From: Klebsiella quasivariicola
GTDB taxonomy: Bacteria > Pseudomonadota > Gammaproteobacteria > Enterobacterales > Enterobacteriaceae
Reading direction: 5' to 3'
Length of the DNA: 64,000 bases
Assembly (NCBI RefSeq): GCF_002269255.1
Contig: NZ_CP022823.1
Location: 4,030,001 to 4,094,000, forward strand
The notes beneath the pieces were generated by a model, which saw only the letters and a list, made by a program, of their open reading frames with translations, made no database searches and had not been told where the DNA came from. Shown here piece by piece: positions 43,704 to 52,465 of the stretch (positions within the stretch are counted from its first letter, which is position 1; every line of letters begins with the position of its first letter). The position numbers and the translations under genes are program-made.

Positions 43704-44702
43704 TTAAGTACGGCGCTGAAAATAGGTCAGTGCCAGCGCGCCAGCCAGGACCAACCCTTTAATAATGTCCATCGCGTAATACGGCACCGAGAGCATCACC
43801 AGCCCGTTGGAGAGCACGCCGAGGATCACCGCCCCCACCAGCGTCCCCAGGGCGTTCGGTTTACCGGAGCCCGCCAGCGAAAAGCCGATCCATGCCGCCG
43901 CCACCGCGTCCATCAGATAGCCGCCGCCGGCGTTGACCTGCGAGGATCCGATACGCGAGGCCAGCAGAATGCCGCCCAGCCCGGCCAGCAGCGAGGCGAT
44001 CACGTATGCTGCGACTTTGTAACGAGTGATCCGCAGGCCGGAGAGCCGCGCGGCCTCCGGGTTGCCGCCGATGGCGTACATCCGCCGTCCGTGGGTGGTA
44101 AACGACAGCGCCAGCTGGGCAACCAGCGTCACCACCAGCATGATGATAACGATGGTCGGCACCTGCCCCAGCGCGCCAAAGGCCGCCGGGATAGTGCCTT
44201 CCGCCATCTCGCCGCTCGGCAGCACCATGTTTTCAGTAATCGAACCGCCGTAGCTGTAGGTCATCGCCACGCCCTGAATCACAAACAGGCTGGCCAGGGT
44301 GGCGAGCATGTCAGGAATGCGCAGCACCACGATCAGAAAGGCGTTAAACAGCCCCACCAGGGTGCAGAGCGCGAGGGTGATCAGAATCGCTTCGGTGGTC
44401 CCCAGGCCATGCCAGACAAACAGGGAGATCACCAGCGCGTTAGCCAGCGATGCCGTCGATCCCACCGACAGATCAAAGCCGCCAATGGTGAGAGAAATCG
44501 ACACCCCGATGGCAATCACCGTGACAATCGCGATCGAGCGCAGAATGTTGATGATGTTGAACGGATCAAGGAAGTTGTCCGAGGCGAGGCCAAAGACCGC
44601 CACCAGCAGCACCACGGTCAGCAACATGCCCCACTTATAGAGAAAATCAAAAAATCGCTGACGGCCCGATACCGTCGCGTTCACTGCCAGGGCCTTGCTC
44701 AC
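43704..44702 (-). CDS. Sugar ABC transporter permease, RbsC family
   Basis: A 332-residue inner-membrane permease. The family motif TIGGFDLSVGSTASLANAL is near residue 75. It starts at a GTG (44702) whose GTGA overlaps the ATPase stop by four bases; the longer frame upstream lies inside the ATPase gene. It is the only permease in this operon, so the channel is probably a homodimer, unlike the two-permease system at 21-25 kb. Confidence 0.85.
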   Translation of the reverse strand: MSKALAVNATVSGRQRFFDFLYKWGMLLTVVLLVAVFGLASDNFLDPFNIINILRSIAIVTVIAIGVSISLTIGGFDLSVGSTASLANALVISLFVWHGLGTTEAILITLALCTLVGLFNAFLIVVLRIPDMLATLASLFVIQGVAMTYSYGGSITENMVLPSGEMAEGTIPAAFGALGQVPTIVIIMLVVTLVAQLALSFTTHGRRMYAIGGNPEAARLSGLRITRYKVAAYVIASLLAGLGGILLASRIGSSQVNAGGGYLMDAVAAAWIGFSLAGSGKPNALGTLVGAVILGVLSNGLVMLSVPYYAMDIIKGLVLAGALALTYFQRRT

Positions 44703-46201
44703 GCTGCCGCTCCTCCGGTTGAATAATAAAGTAACGTCTCTTCCCGGGCTTCCGCGCCGGGGATCTCCGCCACAATCCGTCCGTCCCATAGCACGCAGAT
44801 GCGGTCGCATAAACCGACCAGCTCGGCGAATTCACCCGAGGCATAAATCACCCCTTTGCCTTCCCGCGCCAGACCATCGATCAGCATGAACAGATCGGTT
44901 TTCGCTTTCACATCGACCCCTTTGGTCGGTTCGTCAAAAATCAAAACATTGGCATGACTGCGCAGCCATTTGCCAATGGCCACCTTCTGCTGGTTGCCGC
45001 CGGAAAGACGGCGCAGCGTCTGCCCCGGGCCAGTGGCGCGCACGCCGAGGCGGGCAATCACCTCCTCAGCCCAGCGCCAGGCCTGCCGATGGCCAAACAG
45101 GCTCCAGCGCGAAAAGCTGTTATCGGCGCTGACCGCCAGGTTCATCGCGATCGGCTCTTCGATGAAAATGCCCTCTTTGCGCCGCTCCTCCGGGACCAGC
45201 GCCAGGCCGCGCCCCACCGAGTCGGCCGGGTCGCGCGGTCGCCACGGCTGGCCGTTCAGCTCGCCACGCTGCACCCGGCTTTTGCTGGCGCCGAACAGCG
45301 CTTTGCACAGCTCGGTTTTGCCCGCGCCGGCCAGCCCGGCGATACCAAGAATTTCCCCCTTCCGCAGGCGCAGCGAAATATCCTGCAGCAGCGCCTCATC
45401 ATGCAGACCGTCAACCTGCAGCAGCACCTCTTCGCCGTGCGGCGGGCGCGGCGGCGGAAAGATATCGCTCAGCTCGTGGCCCAGCATCTTTTCGACGATC
45501 TGTTCGCCGCTCAGCGGCGCCATCGGGCCGCTCTCAATCAGTCGCCCGTCGCGCAGCACCGTCAGGGTGTCGCAGATTGCCTTCAGTTCATGGATACGAT
45601 GCGAAATAAACACCACCCCGATCCCCTGCTGCTGCAGACGGCGTACTACCGCAAACAAGCGCTCACTTTCATGCTGATCCAGCGGCGCGGTGGGCTCATC
45701 GAGGATCAAAAAGCGGCAATGGTGCGACAGAGCGCGGGCCAGCAGGATTTGCTGTTTTTCGGCGAGCGTGCAACTGTCAATGGAGCGCCTGACGTCCAGC
45801 GCCACGTCCAGCTGCGCCAGCGCCTCGCGCGCCAGCTGCCGAACCCGCGACCAGCGAAACGCCATGCCCGGCTCCGCCAGCCTGTCCAGCATGATGTTTT
45901 CCGCAATGCTCAGGCCCGGCACCAGCGCCACATCCACCTCCTGCTGCACCAGGTGGATCCCCAGCTGTTTAGCATCCCGCGGCGAACGAATGGTGACCGG
46001 CTGGTTGTTGATCGTCACCTCGCCTTCATAATGCGCGTGGGTGCCGCACAGCACCGCCATCAGCGTCGACTTACCCGCGCCGTTGGCCCCGGTCAGGGCA
46101 TGCACCGACCCGCCATGGAGGGTAAAGGCCACCTTGTTCAGTGCCTGAAAGCCGGAGAAGGCCAGGCTAATGTTATGCATCTCAAGGCGGTTCGCGCTCA
46201 T
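44699..46201 (-). CDS. Sugar ABC transporter ATPase, duplicated nucleotide-binding domains
   Basis: A 500-residue RbsA-type ATPase. Walker A motifs are GANGAGKST and GLAGAGKTE, with signatures in LAEKQQILLARAL and LSGGNQQKVAIGKWL and Walker B FLILDEPTAPLD and LIFDEPTKGVD. Both P-loops look intact. The ATG at 46201 is used, with GGGAA upstream; the frame opens 16 codons earlier. It is first in the operon and divergent from hcxA, with MetJ-like repeats between. Confidence 0.87.
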   Translation of the reverse strand: MSANRLEMHNISLAFSGFQALNKVAFTLHGGSVHALTGANGAGKSTLMAVLCGTHAHYEGEVTINNQPVTIRSPRDAKQLGIHLVQQEVDVALVPGLSIAENIMLDRLAEPGMAFRWSRVRQLAREALAQLDVALDVRRSIDSCTLAEKQQILLARALSHHCRFLILDEPTAPLDQHESERLFAVVRRLQQQGIGVVFISHRIHELKAICDTLTVLRDGRLIESGPMAPLSGEQIVEKMLGHELSDIFPPPRPPHGEEVLLQVDGLHDEALLQDISLRLRKGEILGIAGLAGAGKTELCKALFGASKSRVQRGELNGQPWRPRDPADSVGRGLALVPEERRKEGIFIEEPIAMNLAVSADNSFSRWSLFGHRQAWRWAEEVIARLGVRATGPGQTLRRLSGGNQQKVAIGKWLRSHANVLIFDEPTKGVDVKAKTDLFMLIDGLAREGKGVIYASGEFAELVGLCDRICVLWDGRIVAEIPGAEAREETLLYYSTGGAAA

Positions 46202-46304
46202 CACTGTTCCCGTGCGGTAATTAATCTTCTGATTTAACGAATTTTTCATAGCCGCCGCTGGCTGACAACTGCGTAAAAAGCATAAGATACAACGAAATAA
46301 TATT

Positions 46305-46328
46305 AGCCATCTGGATGTCCAGACATAA
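46305..46328. promoter_or_regulatory. MetJ-like operator between ABC operon and hcxA
   Basis: AGCCATCT at 46305, GGATGTCC at 46313 and AGACATAA at 46321 are three in-register boxes matching the consensus at six, five and five of eight positions. The centre also reads as a perfect inverted repeat TCTGGA-TG-TCCAGA. It lies about 100 bases from the ATPase start and 37 bases from hcxA. Confidence 0.6.
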
Positions 46329-46364
46329 CATCAGTTTAGCCCAACACCTATAAGGACAGCGTTC

Positions 46365-47453
46365 ATGAGCAACAGCGATATCCGCGTCGTACCCGGCCCG
46401 GCCAACTATTTCTCCCACCCTGGCAGCCTTGCGCGGCTGAGCGATTTTTTCAGCGCCGACCAGCTCTCGCGGGCGGTGTGGGTCTATGGCGAGCGCGCCC
46501 TGGCCGGCGCCGAACCTTTTCTGCCGGCGGCCTTCCACCTGCCGGAGGCAAAAAAGATCCGCTTTCCCGGCCACTGCAGCGAACGCGACGTGGCGGAGCT
46601 GGTGCAGGCCTCCGGTGACGATCGGACGGTAGTGATTGGCGTCGGCGGCGGCGCGCTGCTCGACAGCGCGAAAGTGCTGGCCCGCCGCCTGGGGGTACCG
46701 CTGGTGGCCATCCCGACTATCGCCGCTACCTGCGCGGCGTGGACGCCGCTCTCGGTGTGGTACAGCGACGCCGGACAGGCCCTGAATTTTGAGATCTTCG
46801 ATGACGCCAACTTCCTGGTGCTGGTCGAACCGCGCATCATTCTCAACGCCCCGGCGGAGTACCTGCTGGCGGGCATTGGCGACACCTTAGCCAAATGGTA
46901 TGAGGCCGTGGTGCTGGCGCCGCAGCCGGAGGCGCTGCCGCTCACCGTGCGGCTGGGGATTAACGGCGCGCTGGCGATCCGCGACGTGCTGCTGGCCAGC
47001 AGCGAAACGGCGCTGGCGGACCAGCGCCGCGGCGATCTGACCCAGGCGTTTCGCGATGTGGTGGATGCGATTATCGCCGGCGGCGGGATGGTTGGCGGGC
47101 TGGGGGAACGTTACACCCGGGTCGCCGCCGCCCATGCGGTGCACAACGCACTGACGGTGCTGCCGCAGACGGAAAAATTCCTCCACGGTACCAAGGTGGC
47201 CTACGGCATTCTGGTACAGAGCGCCCTGCTTGGTCAGGACGATGTGCTGGCGCAGTTAGTGCAGGCGTATCAGCGCTTTAACCTGCCGACCACCCTGGCG
47301 GCGCTGGAGGTCGATATCAATAACCGCGCAGAGCTGGAGCGGGTCATTGCCCATACCCTGCGCCCGGGCGAGTCGATTCACTATTTACCGGTGGCGTTAA
47401 CCCCTGAGGTTCTGCGCGCGGCGTTTGAGAAGGTGGAATACTTCAGCCGTTAA
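46365..47453 (+). CDS. hcxA: HcxA/YbdH, hydroxycarboxylate dehydrogenase
   Basis: A 362-residue iron-type alcohol dehydrogenase close to glycerol dehydrogenase. The NAD motif is GVGGGALLDSAK. Metal ligands are in GIGDTLAKWYEA, in VAAAHAVHNAL and in FLHGTKVAYG. The E. coli orthologue reduces 2-oxoacids such as 2-oxobutyrate. In K-12 I recall ybdH directly next to ybdL; here they are separated by the inserted block. The MetJ-like site upstream fits a role with methionine-derived oxoacids, which is inference. Confidence 0.88.
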   Translation: MSNSDIRVVPGPANYFSHPGSLARLSDFFSADQLSRAVWVYGERALAGAEPFLPAAFHLPEAKKIRFPGHCSERDVAELVQASGDDRTVVIGVGGGALLDSAKVLARRLGVPLVAIPTIAATCAAWTPLSVWYSDAGQALNFEIFDDANFLVLVEPRIILNAPAEYLLAGIGDTLAKWYEAVVLAPQPEALPLTVRLGINGALAIRDVLLASSETALADQRRGDLTQAFRDVVDAIIAGGGMVGGLGERYTRVAAAHAVHNALTVLPQTEKFLHGTKVAYGILVQSALLGQDDVLAQLVQAYQRFNLPTTLAALEVDINNRAELERVIAHTLRPGESIHYLPVALTPEVLRAAFEKVEYFSR

Positions 47454-47510
47454 TCACCCCGACCGTCTATACCTAATGATGATGCTCACCACTCTCGCAA
47501 CGAGGTCATC

Positions 47511-48254
47511 ATGCAGATCGATTTAACAGGTAAGAAGGCGCTGGTTACCGGCGCCAGCCGTGGGTTGGGTCGCGCAATTGCGCTGTCGCTGGCGCGCGCC
47601 GGCGCTGATGTGGTTATTACGTATGAAAAATCGGCCGATAAAGCCCAGGCGGTCGCCGATGAAATAAAGGCGCTGGGTCGGCACGGCGAGGCGGTACAGG
47701 CCGACAGCGCCAGCGCGCAGGCGATTCAGGATGCCGTCACCCATGCGGCCCGGTCCCTCGGCGGGCTGGATATTCTGGTCAACAACGCCGGGATCGCCCG
47801 CGGCGGTCCGCTGGAATCCATGACGCTGGCGGACATTGACGCCCTTATCAACGTCAATATTCGTGGGGTGGTCATCGCCACCCAGGAAGCGCTGGTGCAT
47901 ATGGCCGATGGCGGACGGATCATCAACATCGGCAGCTGTCTGGCTAACCGCGTGGCCATGCCGGGCATCGCGGTTTACGCCATGACCAAGTCCGCCCTCA
48001 ACGCCCTAACCCGTGGCCTGGCGCGTGATTTAGGCCCTCGCGGGATCACCGTTAACCTTGTCCATCCCGGGCCGACCAACAGCGATATGAACCCGGAGGA
48101 TGGAGAACAGGCGGAAGCCCAGCGCCAGATGATTGCGGTCGGTCACTACGGCCAGCCGGAAGACATCGCCGCGGCGGTCACCTTCCTCGCCAGCCCGGCC
48201 GCCGGGCAGATCTCCGGTACGGGGCTGGACGTGGATGGCGGATTGAACGCCTGA
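47511..48254 (+). CDS. Short-chain dehydrogenase/reductase
   Basis: A 247-residue classical SDR. The cofactor motif is VTGASRGLGRAIA, followed by NNAG, an active-site serine in INIGSCLANRV and the YAMTK catalytic pair. The C-terminal GTGLDVDGGLNA is typical. A GAGG ribosome site precedes the ATG, and hcxA lies 57 bases upstream on the same strand, so they may be cotranscribed. The substrate is unknown. Confidence 0.85.
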   Translation: MQIDLTGKKALVTGASRGLGRAIALSLARAGADVVITYEKSADKAQAVADEIKALGRHGEAVQADSASAQAIQDAVTHAARSLGGLDILVNNAGIARGGPLESMTLADIDALINVNIRGVVIATQEALVHMADGGRIINIGSCLANRVAMPGIAVYAMTKSALNALTRGLARDLGPRGITVNLVHPGPTNSDMNPEDGEQAEAQRQMIAVGHYGQPEDIAAAVTFLASPAAGQISGTGLDVDGGLNA

Positions 48255-48474
48255 TCGCACATTTTCTGCAAGCCTCTGTCGCCGGGCAGAGGCCTTTCCG
48301 CGCCGCCTCGACGGGTTGCGTTTTGCCTCTTACGTGCGTTTACAGATGGCAGAGATCGACGACGATCTGGAATATATTGAAATCGAACACGATTGCTATG
48401 ATGACGTAATGCTGCCAGGTGAAGTATGCGACGTGGTGCATAAAGAAAATCAGCCTCTATCTGCCGAAAGAGGG

Positions 48475-48672
48475 CTAGCAGCACTTCGCCCCGCCCTTGC
48501 CGCCGTAACGCGCGTCCTGGCGTTCGCGAAAGAACTCTTCGTAGGTCATCGGCGTCTGATCCGGGTGGGTTATTCGCATGTGCTCGACGTAGTTATCGTA
48601 ATCCGGCACGCCGATCATCATCTTCGCCGCCTGGCCCAGGTACTTACCTGCTTTGGAAAGGGTGTCAAACAT
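48475..48672 (-). CDS. ybdD: YbdD, small CstA-associated protein
   Basis: A 65-residue DUF466 protein, nearly identical to E. coli YbdD, with a cysteine pair at the C-terminus (GGKGGAKCC). It follows cstA on the same strand after a repeat, and is thought to assist CstA/BtsT-type peptide or pyruvate uptake. The 220 bases between the SDR stop and ybdD stop contain a short coding-like stretch on the plus strand that I cannot assign (see findings). Confidence 0.93.
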   Translation of the reverse strand: MFDTLSKAGKYLGQAAKMMIGVPDYDNYVEHMRITHPDQTPMTYEEFFRERQDARYGGKGGAKCC

Positions 48673-48692
48673 AAGTCATTTCTCTTTTGTTT

Positions 48693-48774
48693 CCCTCACC
48701 CCGAGCCTCTCCCAAAGGGGAGAGGGAGGATCGGAAATGTAGGCCGGGTAAGGCGAAGCCGCCACCCGGCACAC
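48693..48774. repeat. Palindromic repeat plus REP element between cstA and ybdD
   Basis: A CCCTCACCCCGAGCCTCTCCC hairpin-forming copy of the 41-kb repeat (48693-48728, here shown in part) is followed by a GTAGGCCGGGTAAGGCG REP with its GCCACCCGGC complement (about 48739-48774). They lie inside the cstA-ybdD operon and may stabilise the cstA message. Confidence 0.72.
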
Positions 48775-48777
48775 CAG

Positions 48778-50883
48778 TTAATGCGCCCCTTTCGCCTGGG
48801 TCTCAATCGCGTCCAGGTTTTCAGGCATTGGCTCATACGGCGTCTCTTTCGCCGTCGGTTTGTCCTCTTTCAGCGCCGCCAGCGCGGTTTTAATCGAGAA
48901 CAGCGCCAGCACCACCACCACAATCATAAAGAAGATGGTCAGCCCGGCATCGAGACGGTTGTTAAACACCAGCTGCGCCAGCTGTGATTCGGTATATTGC
49001 GGCGGAATGGTGCCGCTGTCGATCATCGCCTGGAATTTATTGGCGATCGCCAGGAAACCCACTTTGGTATCGGGGCTAAACGACTTCTGCCAGCCGGCGG
49101 TCAGGGTACAGATCAGCAGCCAGCTGGTCGGCAGCAGCGCCACCCACGCGTAGCGCTGGCGTTTCATCTTGAACAGGACCACCGCACACAGCATCAGCGC
49201 CATCCCCGCCAGCATCTGGTTGGCGATACCGAACAGCGGCCACAGGGTGTTAATCCCGCCCAGCGGATCCACTACCCCCTGATGCAGGAAGTAGCCCCAC
49301 GCCAGCACGCACAGCGCGGTCGCCAGCAGGTTGGCCGGCAGCGAGCTGGTTTTTTTCAACCCGGGGCTAATCACCCCCAGCAGATCCTGCAGCATAAAGC
49401 GCGCCGCACGGGTGCCGGCATCAACCGCCGTCAGGATAAACAGCGCCTCAAACAGAATAGCGAAGTGGTACCAGAACGAGACATCCATCAGCCCGCCCAG
49501 CGAGCCGTGCAGGATATAAGCCATCCCCACCGCCAGGGTTGGCGCGCCGCCGGCGCGGGAGATAATCGACTGTTCGCCGACCTCCCTGGCGATTTGATTC
49601 AGCGTATCCGGGGTAATGCTAAAGCCCCAGCCACTCACCACCTGCGCCGCCGAGGCCACGACGTCAGTCGTCCCCGCCGGCGCCAGCACCGCCATCGGGC
49701 TGTTCATCGCGAAGTAGACGCCCGGATCGATAATACAGGCCGCCACCAGCGCCATAATCGCGACGAAGGATTCCATCAACATGCCGCCGTAGCCGATAAA
49801 GCAGGCCTGCCCTTCGTTGGCCAACATTTTCGGTGTCGTGCCGGAGGAGATCAGCGCATGGAAGCCGGAGACCGCGCCGCAGGCGATGGTGATAAACAGG
49901 AACGGGAACAGGTTGCCGGTCCATACCGGGCCGGTGCCGTCAACGAACTTGGTCAGCGCCGGCATGGTCAGCGTCGGGCGCATAATCAGAATGCCAATCG
50001 CCAGCCCCACAATGGTGCCGATTTTCAGGAAGGTGGAGAGGTAGTCGCGCGGGGCCAGCAGCAGCCAGACCGGCAGTACCGCGGCCACAAAGCCGTAGCC
50101 CACCAGGATCCACGTCAGCTGTACGCCGGTATAGTCAAACCACGGCGCCCAGGTCGGGCTTTCTGCCACCCAGCCGCCGGAGATGATGGCGAACACCAGC
50201 ATCACCAGGCCGATCACCGACACCTCGCCGATGCGTCCCGGACGCAGATAGCGGATGTAGATGCCCATAAAGATCGCCAGCGGGATGGTAAAGGCGACGG
50301 TGTATGTCCCCCACGGACTGTGGGTCAGCGCTTTCACCACGATCATCGCCAGGACCGCGAGGATGATCACCATGATCATAAAGCAGGCCACCAGCGCCAG
50401 GACGCCAGCGGTCGGCCCCATCTCCTCTTTAACCAGTTCGCCAAGCGAACGGCCATCGCGACGGGTAGAGACAAACAGCACCATAAAGTCCTGCACGGCG
50501 CCGGCCAGCACCACGCCGGCGAGGATCCAGATCATCCCCGGCAGGTAGCCCATCTGCGCGGCAAGCACCGGCCCTACCAGCGGCCCTGCGCCGGCGATGG
50601 CGGCAAAATGGTGACCGAACAGCACTTTTTTGTCGGTTGGAACGTAATCGAGGCCATCGTTATGCCGCACCGCGGGCGTCATGCGCGTTGGGTCAACGCC
50701 GAGGACGGTTTTGGCGATATACAGGCCGTAAAAACGATACGCGATCAGATAAACGCAGACCGCCGCGACGACAATCCACAGCGCGTTGATCTGCTCACCC
50801 CGGTTTAAGGCGATATAGCCGAGGGCAAAGGCGCCGATGACGGAGAGCAGTGTCCAGATGAGGTATTTCCCTGAATTATTCAT
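48778..50883 (-). CDS. cstA: CstA, carbon-starvation transporter
   Basis: A 701-residue inner-membrane protein, the same length as E. coli CstA, with about 16-18 hydrophobic helices. The family regions RFYGLYIAKTVLGVDPTRMT and HHFAAIAGAGPLVGPVLAAQ are present. It imports peptides and pyruvate under carbon starvation. A possible CRP site lies about 120 bases upstream. ybdD follows after 105 bases containing repeats. Confidence 0.96.
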   Translation of the reverse strand: MNNSGKYLIWTLLSVIGAFALGYIALNRGEQINALWIVVAAVCVYLIAYRFYGLYIAKTVLGVDPTRMTPAVRHNDGLDYVPTDKKVLFGHHFAAIAGAGPLVGPVLAAQMGYLPGMIWILAGVVLAGAVQDFMVLFVSTRRDGRSLGELVKEEMGPTAGVLALVACFMIMVIILAVLAMIVVKALTHSPWGTYTVAFTIPLAIFMGIYIRYLRPGRIGEVSVIGLVMLVFAIISGGWVAESPTWAPWFDYTGVQLTWILVGYGFVAAVLPVWLLLAPRDYLSTFLKIGTIVGLAIGILIMRPTLTMPALTKFVDGTGPVWTGNLFPFLFITIACGAVSGFHALISSGTTPKMLANEGQACFIGYGGMLMESFVAIMALVAACIIDPGVYFAMNSPMAVLAPAGTTDVVASAAQVVSGWGFSITPDTLNQIAREVGEQSIISRAGGAPTLAVGMAYILHGSLGGLMDVSFWYHFAILFEALFILTAVDAGTRAARFMLQDLLGVISPGLKKTSSLPANLLATALCVLAWGYFLHQGVVDPLGGINTLWPLFGIANQMLAGMALMLCAVVLFKMKRQRYAWVALLPTSWLLICTLTAGWQKSFSPDTKVGFLAIANKFQAMIDSGTIPPQYTESQLAQLVFNNRLDAGLTIFFMIVVVVLALFSIKTALAALKEDKPTAKETPYEPMPENLDAIETQAKGAH

Positions 50884-51002
50884 TGTTATGGTCCACCGGT
50901 AGGGTAATCAGGATGTTACATTTTGTTTCTAGATCACAACGCAGAATTTAACAACACCGAAACAACGCAGATGCCGTACACCCACAGAGATTTGTCTCAC
51001 AT

Positions 51003-51018
51003 TGCTAGCGAGATCACT
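51003..51018. promoter_or_regulatory. Possible CRP site upstream of cstA
   Basis: TGCTA-N6-TCACT matches the CRP half-sites TGTGA and TCACA at seven or eight of ten positions. E. coli cstA depends on cAMP-CRP. The match is modest and the distance from the promoter is not known. The region between it and entH is filled by repeats. Confidence 0.35.
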
Positions 51019-51068
51019 TAAGGCAGGAAAATGAATGAAAGGATTACCGTGAAAGGTGCCGTTTTTTT

Positions 51069-51301
51069 GTCGGGTGGCGGCTAACGCCTTACCCGACCTA
51101 GGGATCCATAGCCCGGCTCAGCGTAGCTCGAGCAGGGAAATTCCCGGATGGCGGCGCGCTGCGCCTTATCCGGGCTACCCATTGCGCCGATCCGTAGCCC
51201 GGCTAAGCGTAGCGCAAGCCGGGGAAATAGCAGCTTCTTAGCCCAGAAACCGTAGCCCGGCTCAGCGCAGCGCAAGCCGGGGAAATAGCGGCTTCTTAGC
51301 C
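51069..51301. repeat. REP-type repeat cluster with a 50-base tandem copy
   Basis: A REP-like hairpin is at 51069-51103 (GTCGGGTGGCGGCTAACGCC and its complement). Further GTAGCCCGGC elements follow, including two nearly identical 50-base direct copies at 51194-51243 and 51252-51301. The last copy runs through the entH stop codon, which is supplied by its TTA (51296-51298). Confidence 0.72.
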
Positions 51302-51709
51302 TAGCACCGCGGTACCCAGACGACAGGTGCAGCAGCGCCGCCCCCTTTCGTCATACACCACAATTTCCCAGCTCTGACTCTGGCGGCCAAGATGCAGCGG
51401 TCGGCATTCGCCTCGTACTTTCCCGCTGGAGACCGGACGATGGTGGCTAGCGTTAAGCTCGGTGCCCACCACGCACTGCCCATCCTCGGTCATCAGCCAA
51501 CCGGCCATCGAGCCCAGCGTCTCCGCCAGCGCCGCCGAGGCGCCGCCGTGCAGCAGGCCAAACGGCTGATGCGTGCGGGCATCCACCGGCATCTCCGCCT
51601 CCAGCAGCCCCGCATCGAGCCGGGTGTAGACGATGCCAAGATGCGCCACCAGGGTGTTTTCGCTGCTGGCGTTCAATTCCGCCAGCGTGAGCTCTCGTTT
51701 CCAGGCCAT
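51296..51709 (-). CDS. entH: EntH, proofreading thioesterase of enterobactin synthesis
   Basis: A 137-residue hotdog-fold thioesterase. The catalytic region HQPFGLLHGGASAALAETLG carries the active-site Glu and His. It removes wrongly loaded acyl groups from the EntB and EntF carrier domains. It is the last gene of entCEBAH, starting next to the entA stop. Its own stop codon lies inside a repeat, which suggests that the repeat reached the 3' end of the gene. Confidence 0.95.
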   Translation of the reverse strand: MAWKRELTLAELNASSENTLVAHLGIVYTRLDAGLLEAEMPVDARTHQPFGLLHGGASAALAETLGSMAGWLMTEDGQCVVGTELNASHHRPVSSGKVRGECRPLHLGRQSQSWEIVVYDERGRRCCTCRLGTAVLG

Positions 51710-52465
51710 TTACGCCCCCAGCGTCGAGCCGCCATCGACCACAATATCCTGCAGGGTGATATGGCTGGCGTGCGAAGAGGCGAGGAACAGAATGGTATTG
51801 GCGATCTCCTGCGGACGGGCAATCTTACCCAGCGGGATCCCGAGCTTAAACTGCTCGCCAAATCCGCGGATCCGCTGCTGTTCCGCATCGTCATTGACCC
51901 ACAGGGTACGTTGCATATCGGTATCGGTGGAGCCCGGCGACACGAGGTTGCAGCGCACGCCGCTGCCTGCCAGCTCAAGTCCGACGGTCAACGCCAGGCT
52001 TTTCAGCGCCGCTTTCGAGGCGCCATAGGCGCTCATGCCGATACGCGGCGTATGCGCGGCATCGGAAGCGACGGTGACAATCGCCCCACCCCGCTGACGG
52101 CGGAACTGGGCCATCGTCTGCTGAAACAGATTAAACGCGCCGCCAACGTTCACCGCGAAGGTCTGCCGCCAGTCTTCCGCGCTCAGTTGATCGGTCGCAC
52201 CCATGCGTAGGATCCCGGCGGCATTCACCAGCACGTCCAGCCGTTCGATGTTGTTGAGCAGCCGCGCGCACACGTCGCGTACCTGGTCGGCATCGGCGAC
52301 GTCCAGCGTTTCGGTGGCAAACGGGTAGCTTTCGCCGCTAAAGGCAAGGTCGAAACCGGTGACGTTGGCCCCGGCCTCGACGAAAGCCAACGCGGTGGCA
52401 TAGCCAATGCCTTTACCCGCGCCGGTCACCCACACGGTCTGGCCGCGAAAATCCAGCGCCGCCAT
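51710..52465 (-). CDS. entA: EntA, 2,3-dihydro-2,3-dihydroxybenzoate dehydrogenase
   Basis: A 251-residue short-chain dehydrogenase. The NAD motif is VTGAGKGIGYATA and the catalytic pair is in SAYGASKAAL. It oxidises the EntB product to 2,3-dihydroxybenzoate. Its ATG overlaps the entB stop by one base, and entH follows without a gap, so the genes are tightly coupled. Confidence 0.97.
   Translation of the reverse strand: MAALDFRGQTVWVTGAGKGIGYATALAFVEAGANVTGFDLAFSGESYPFATETLDVADADQVRDVCARLLNNIERLDVLVNAAGILRMGATDQLSAEDWRQTFAVNVGGAFNLFQQTMAQFRRQRGGAIVTVASDAAHTPRIGMSAYGASKAALKSLALTVGLELAGSGVRCNLVSPGSTDTDMQRTLWVNDDAEQQRIRGFGEQFKLGIPLGKIARPQEIANTILFLASSHASHITLQDIVVDGGSTLGA

Noticed and set aside
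44954..46237. A 427-codon plus-strand open frame antisense to the ABC ATPase (also similar ones at 49.0-50.8 kb and 53.4-54.9 kb)
   Set aside because: All are antisense to genes with clear motifs (ATPase, cstA, entE) and lack domains or ribosome sites of their own.
47461..47480. GACCGTCT before the short-chain dehydrogenase gene as a further met box
   Set aside because: Only five of eight positions match and there is no in-register partner.
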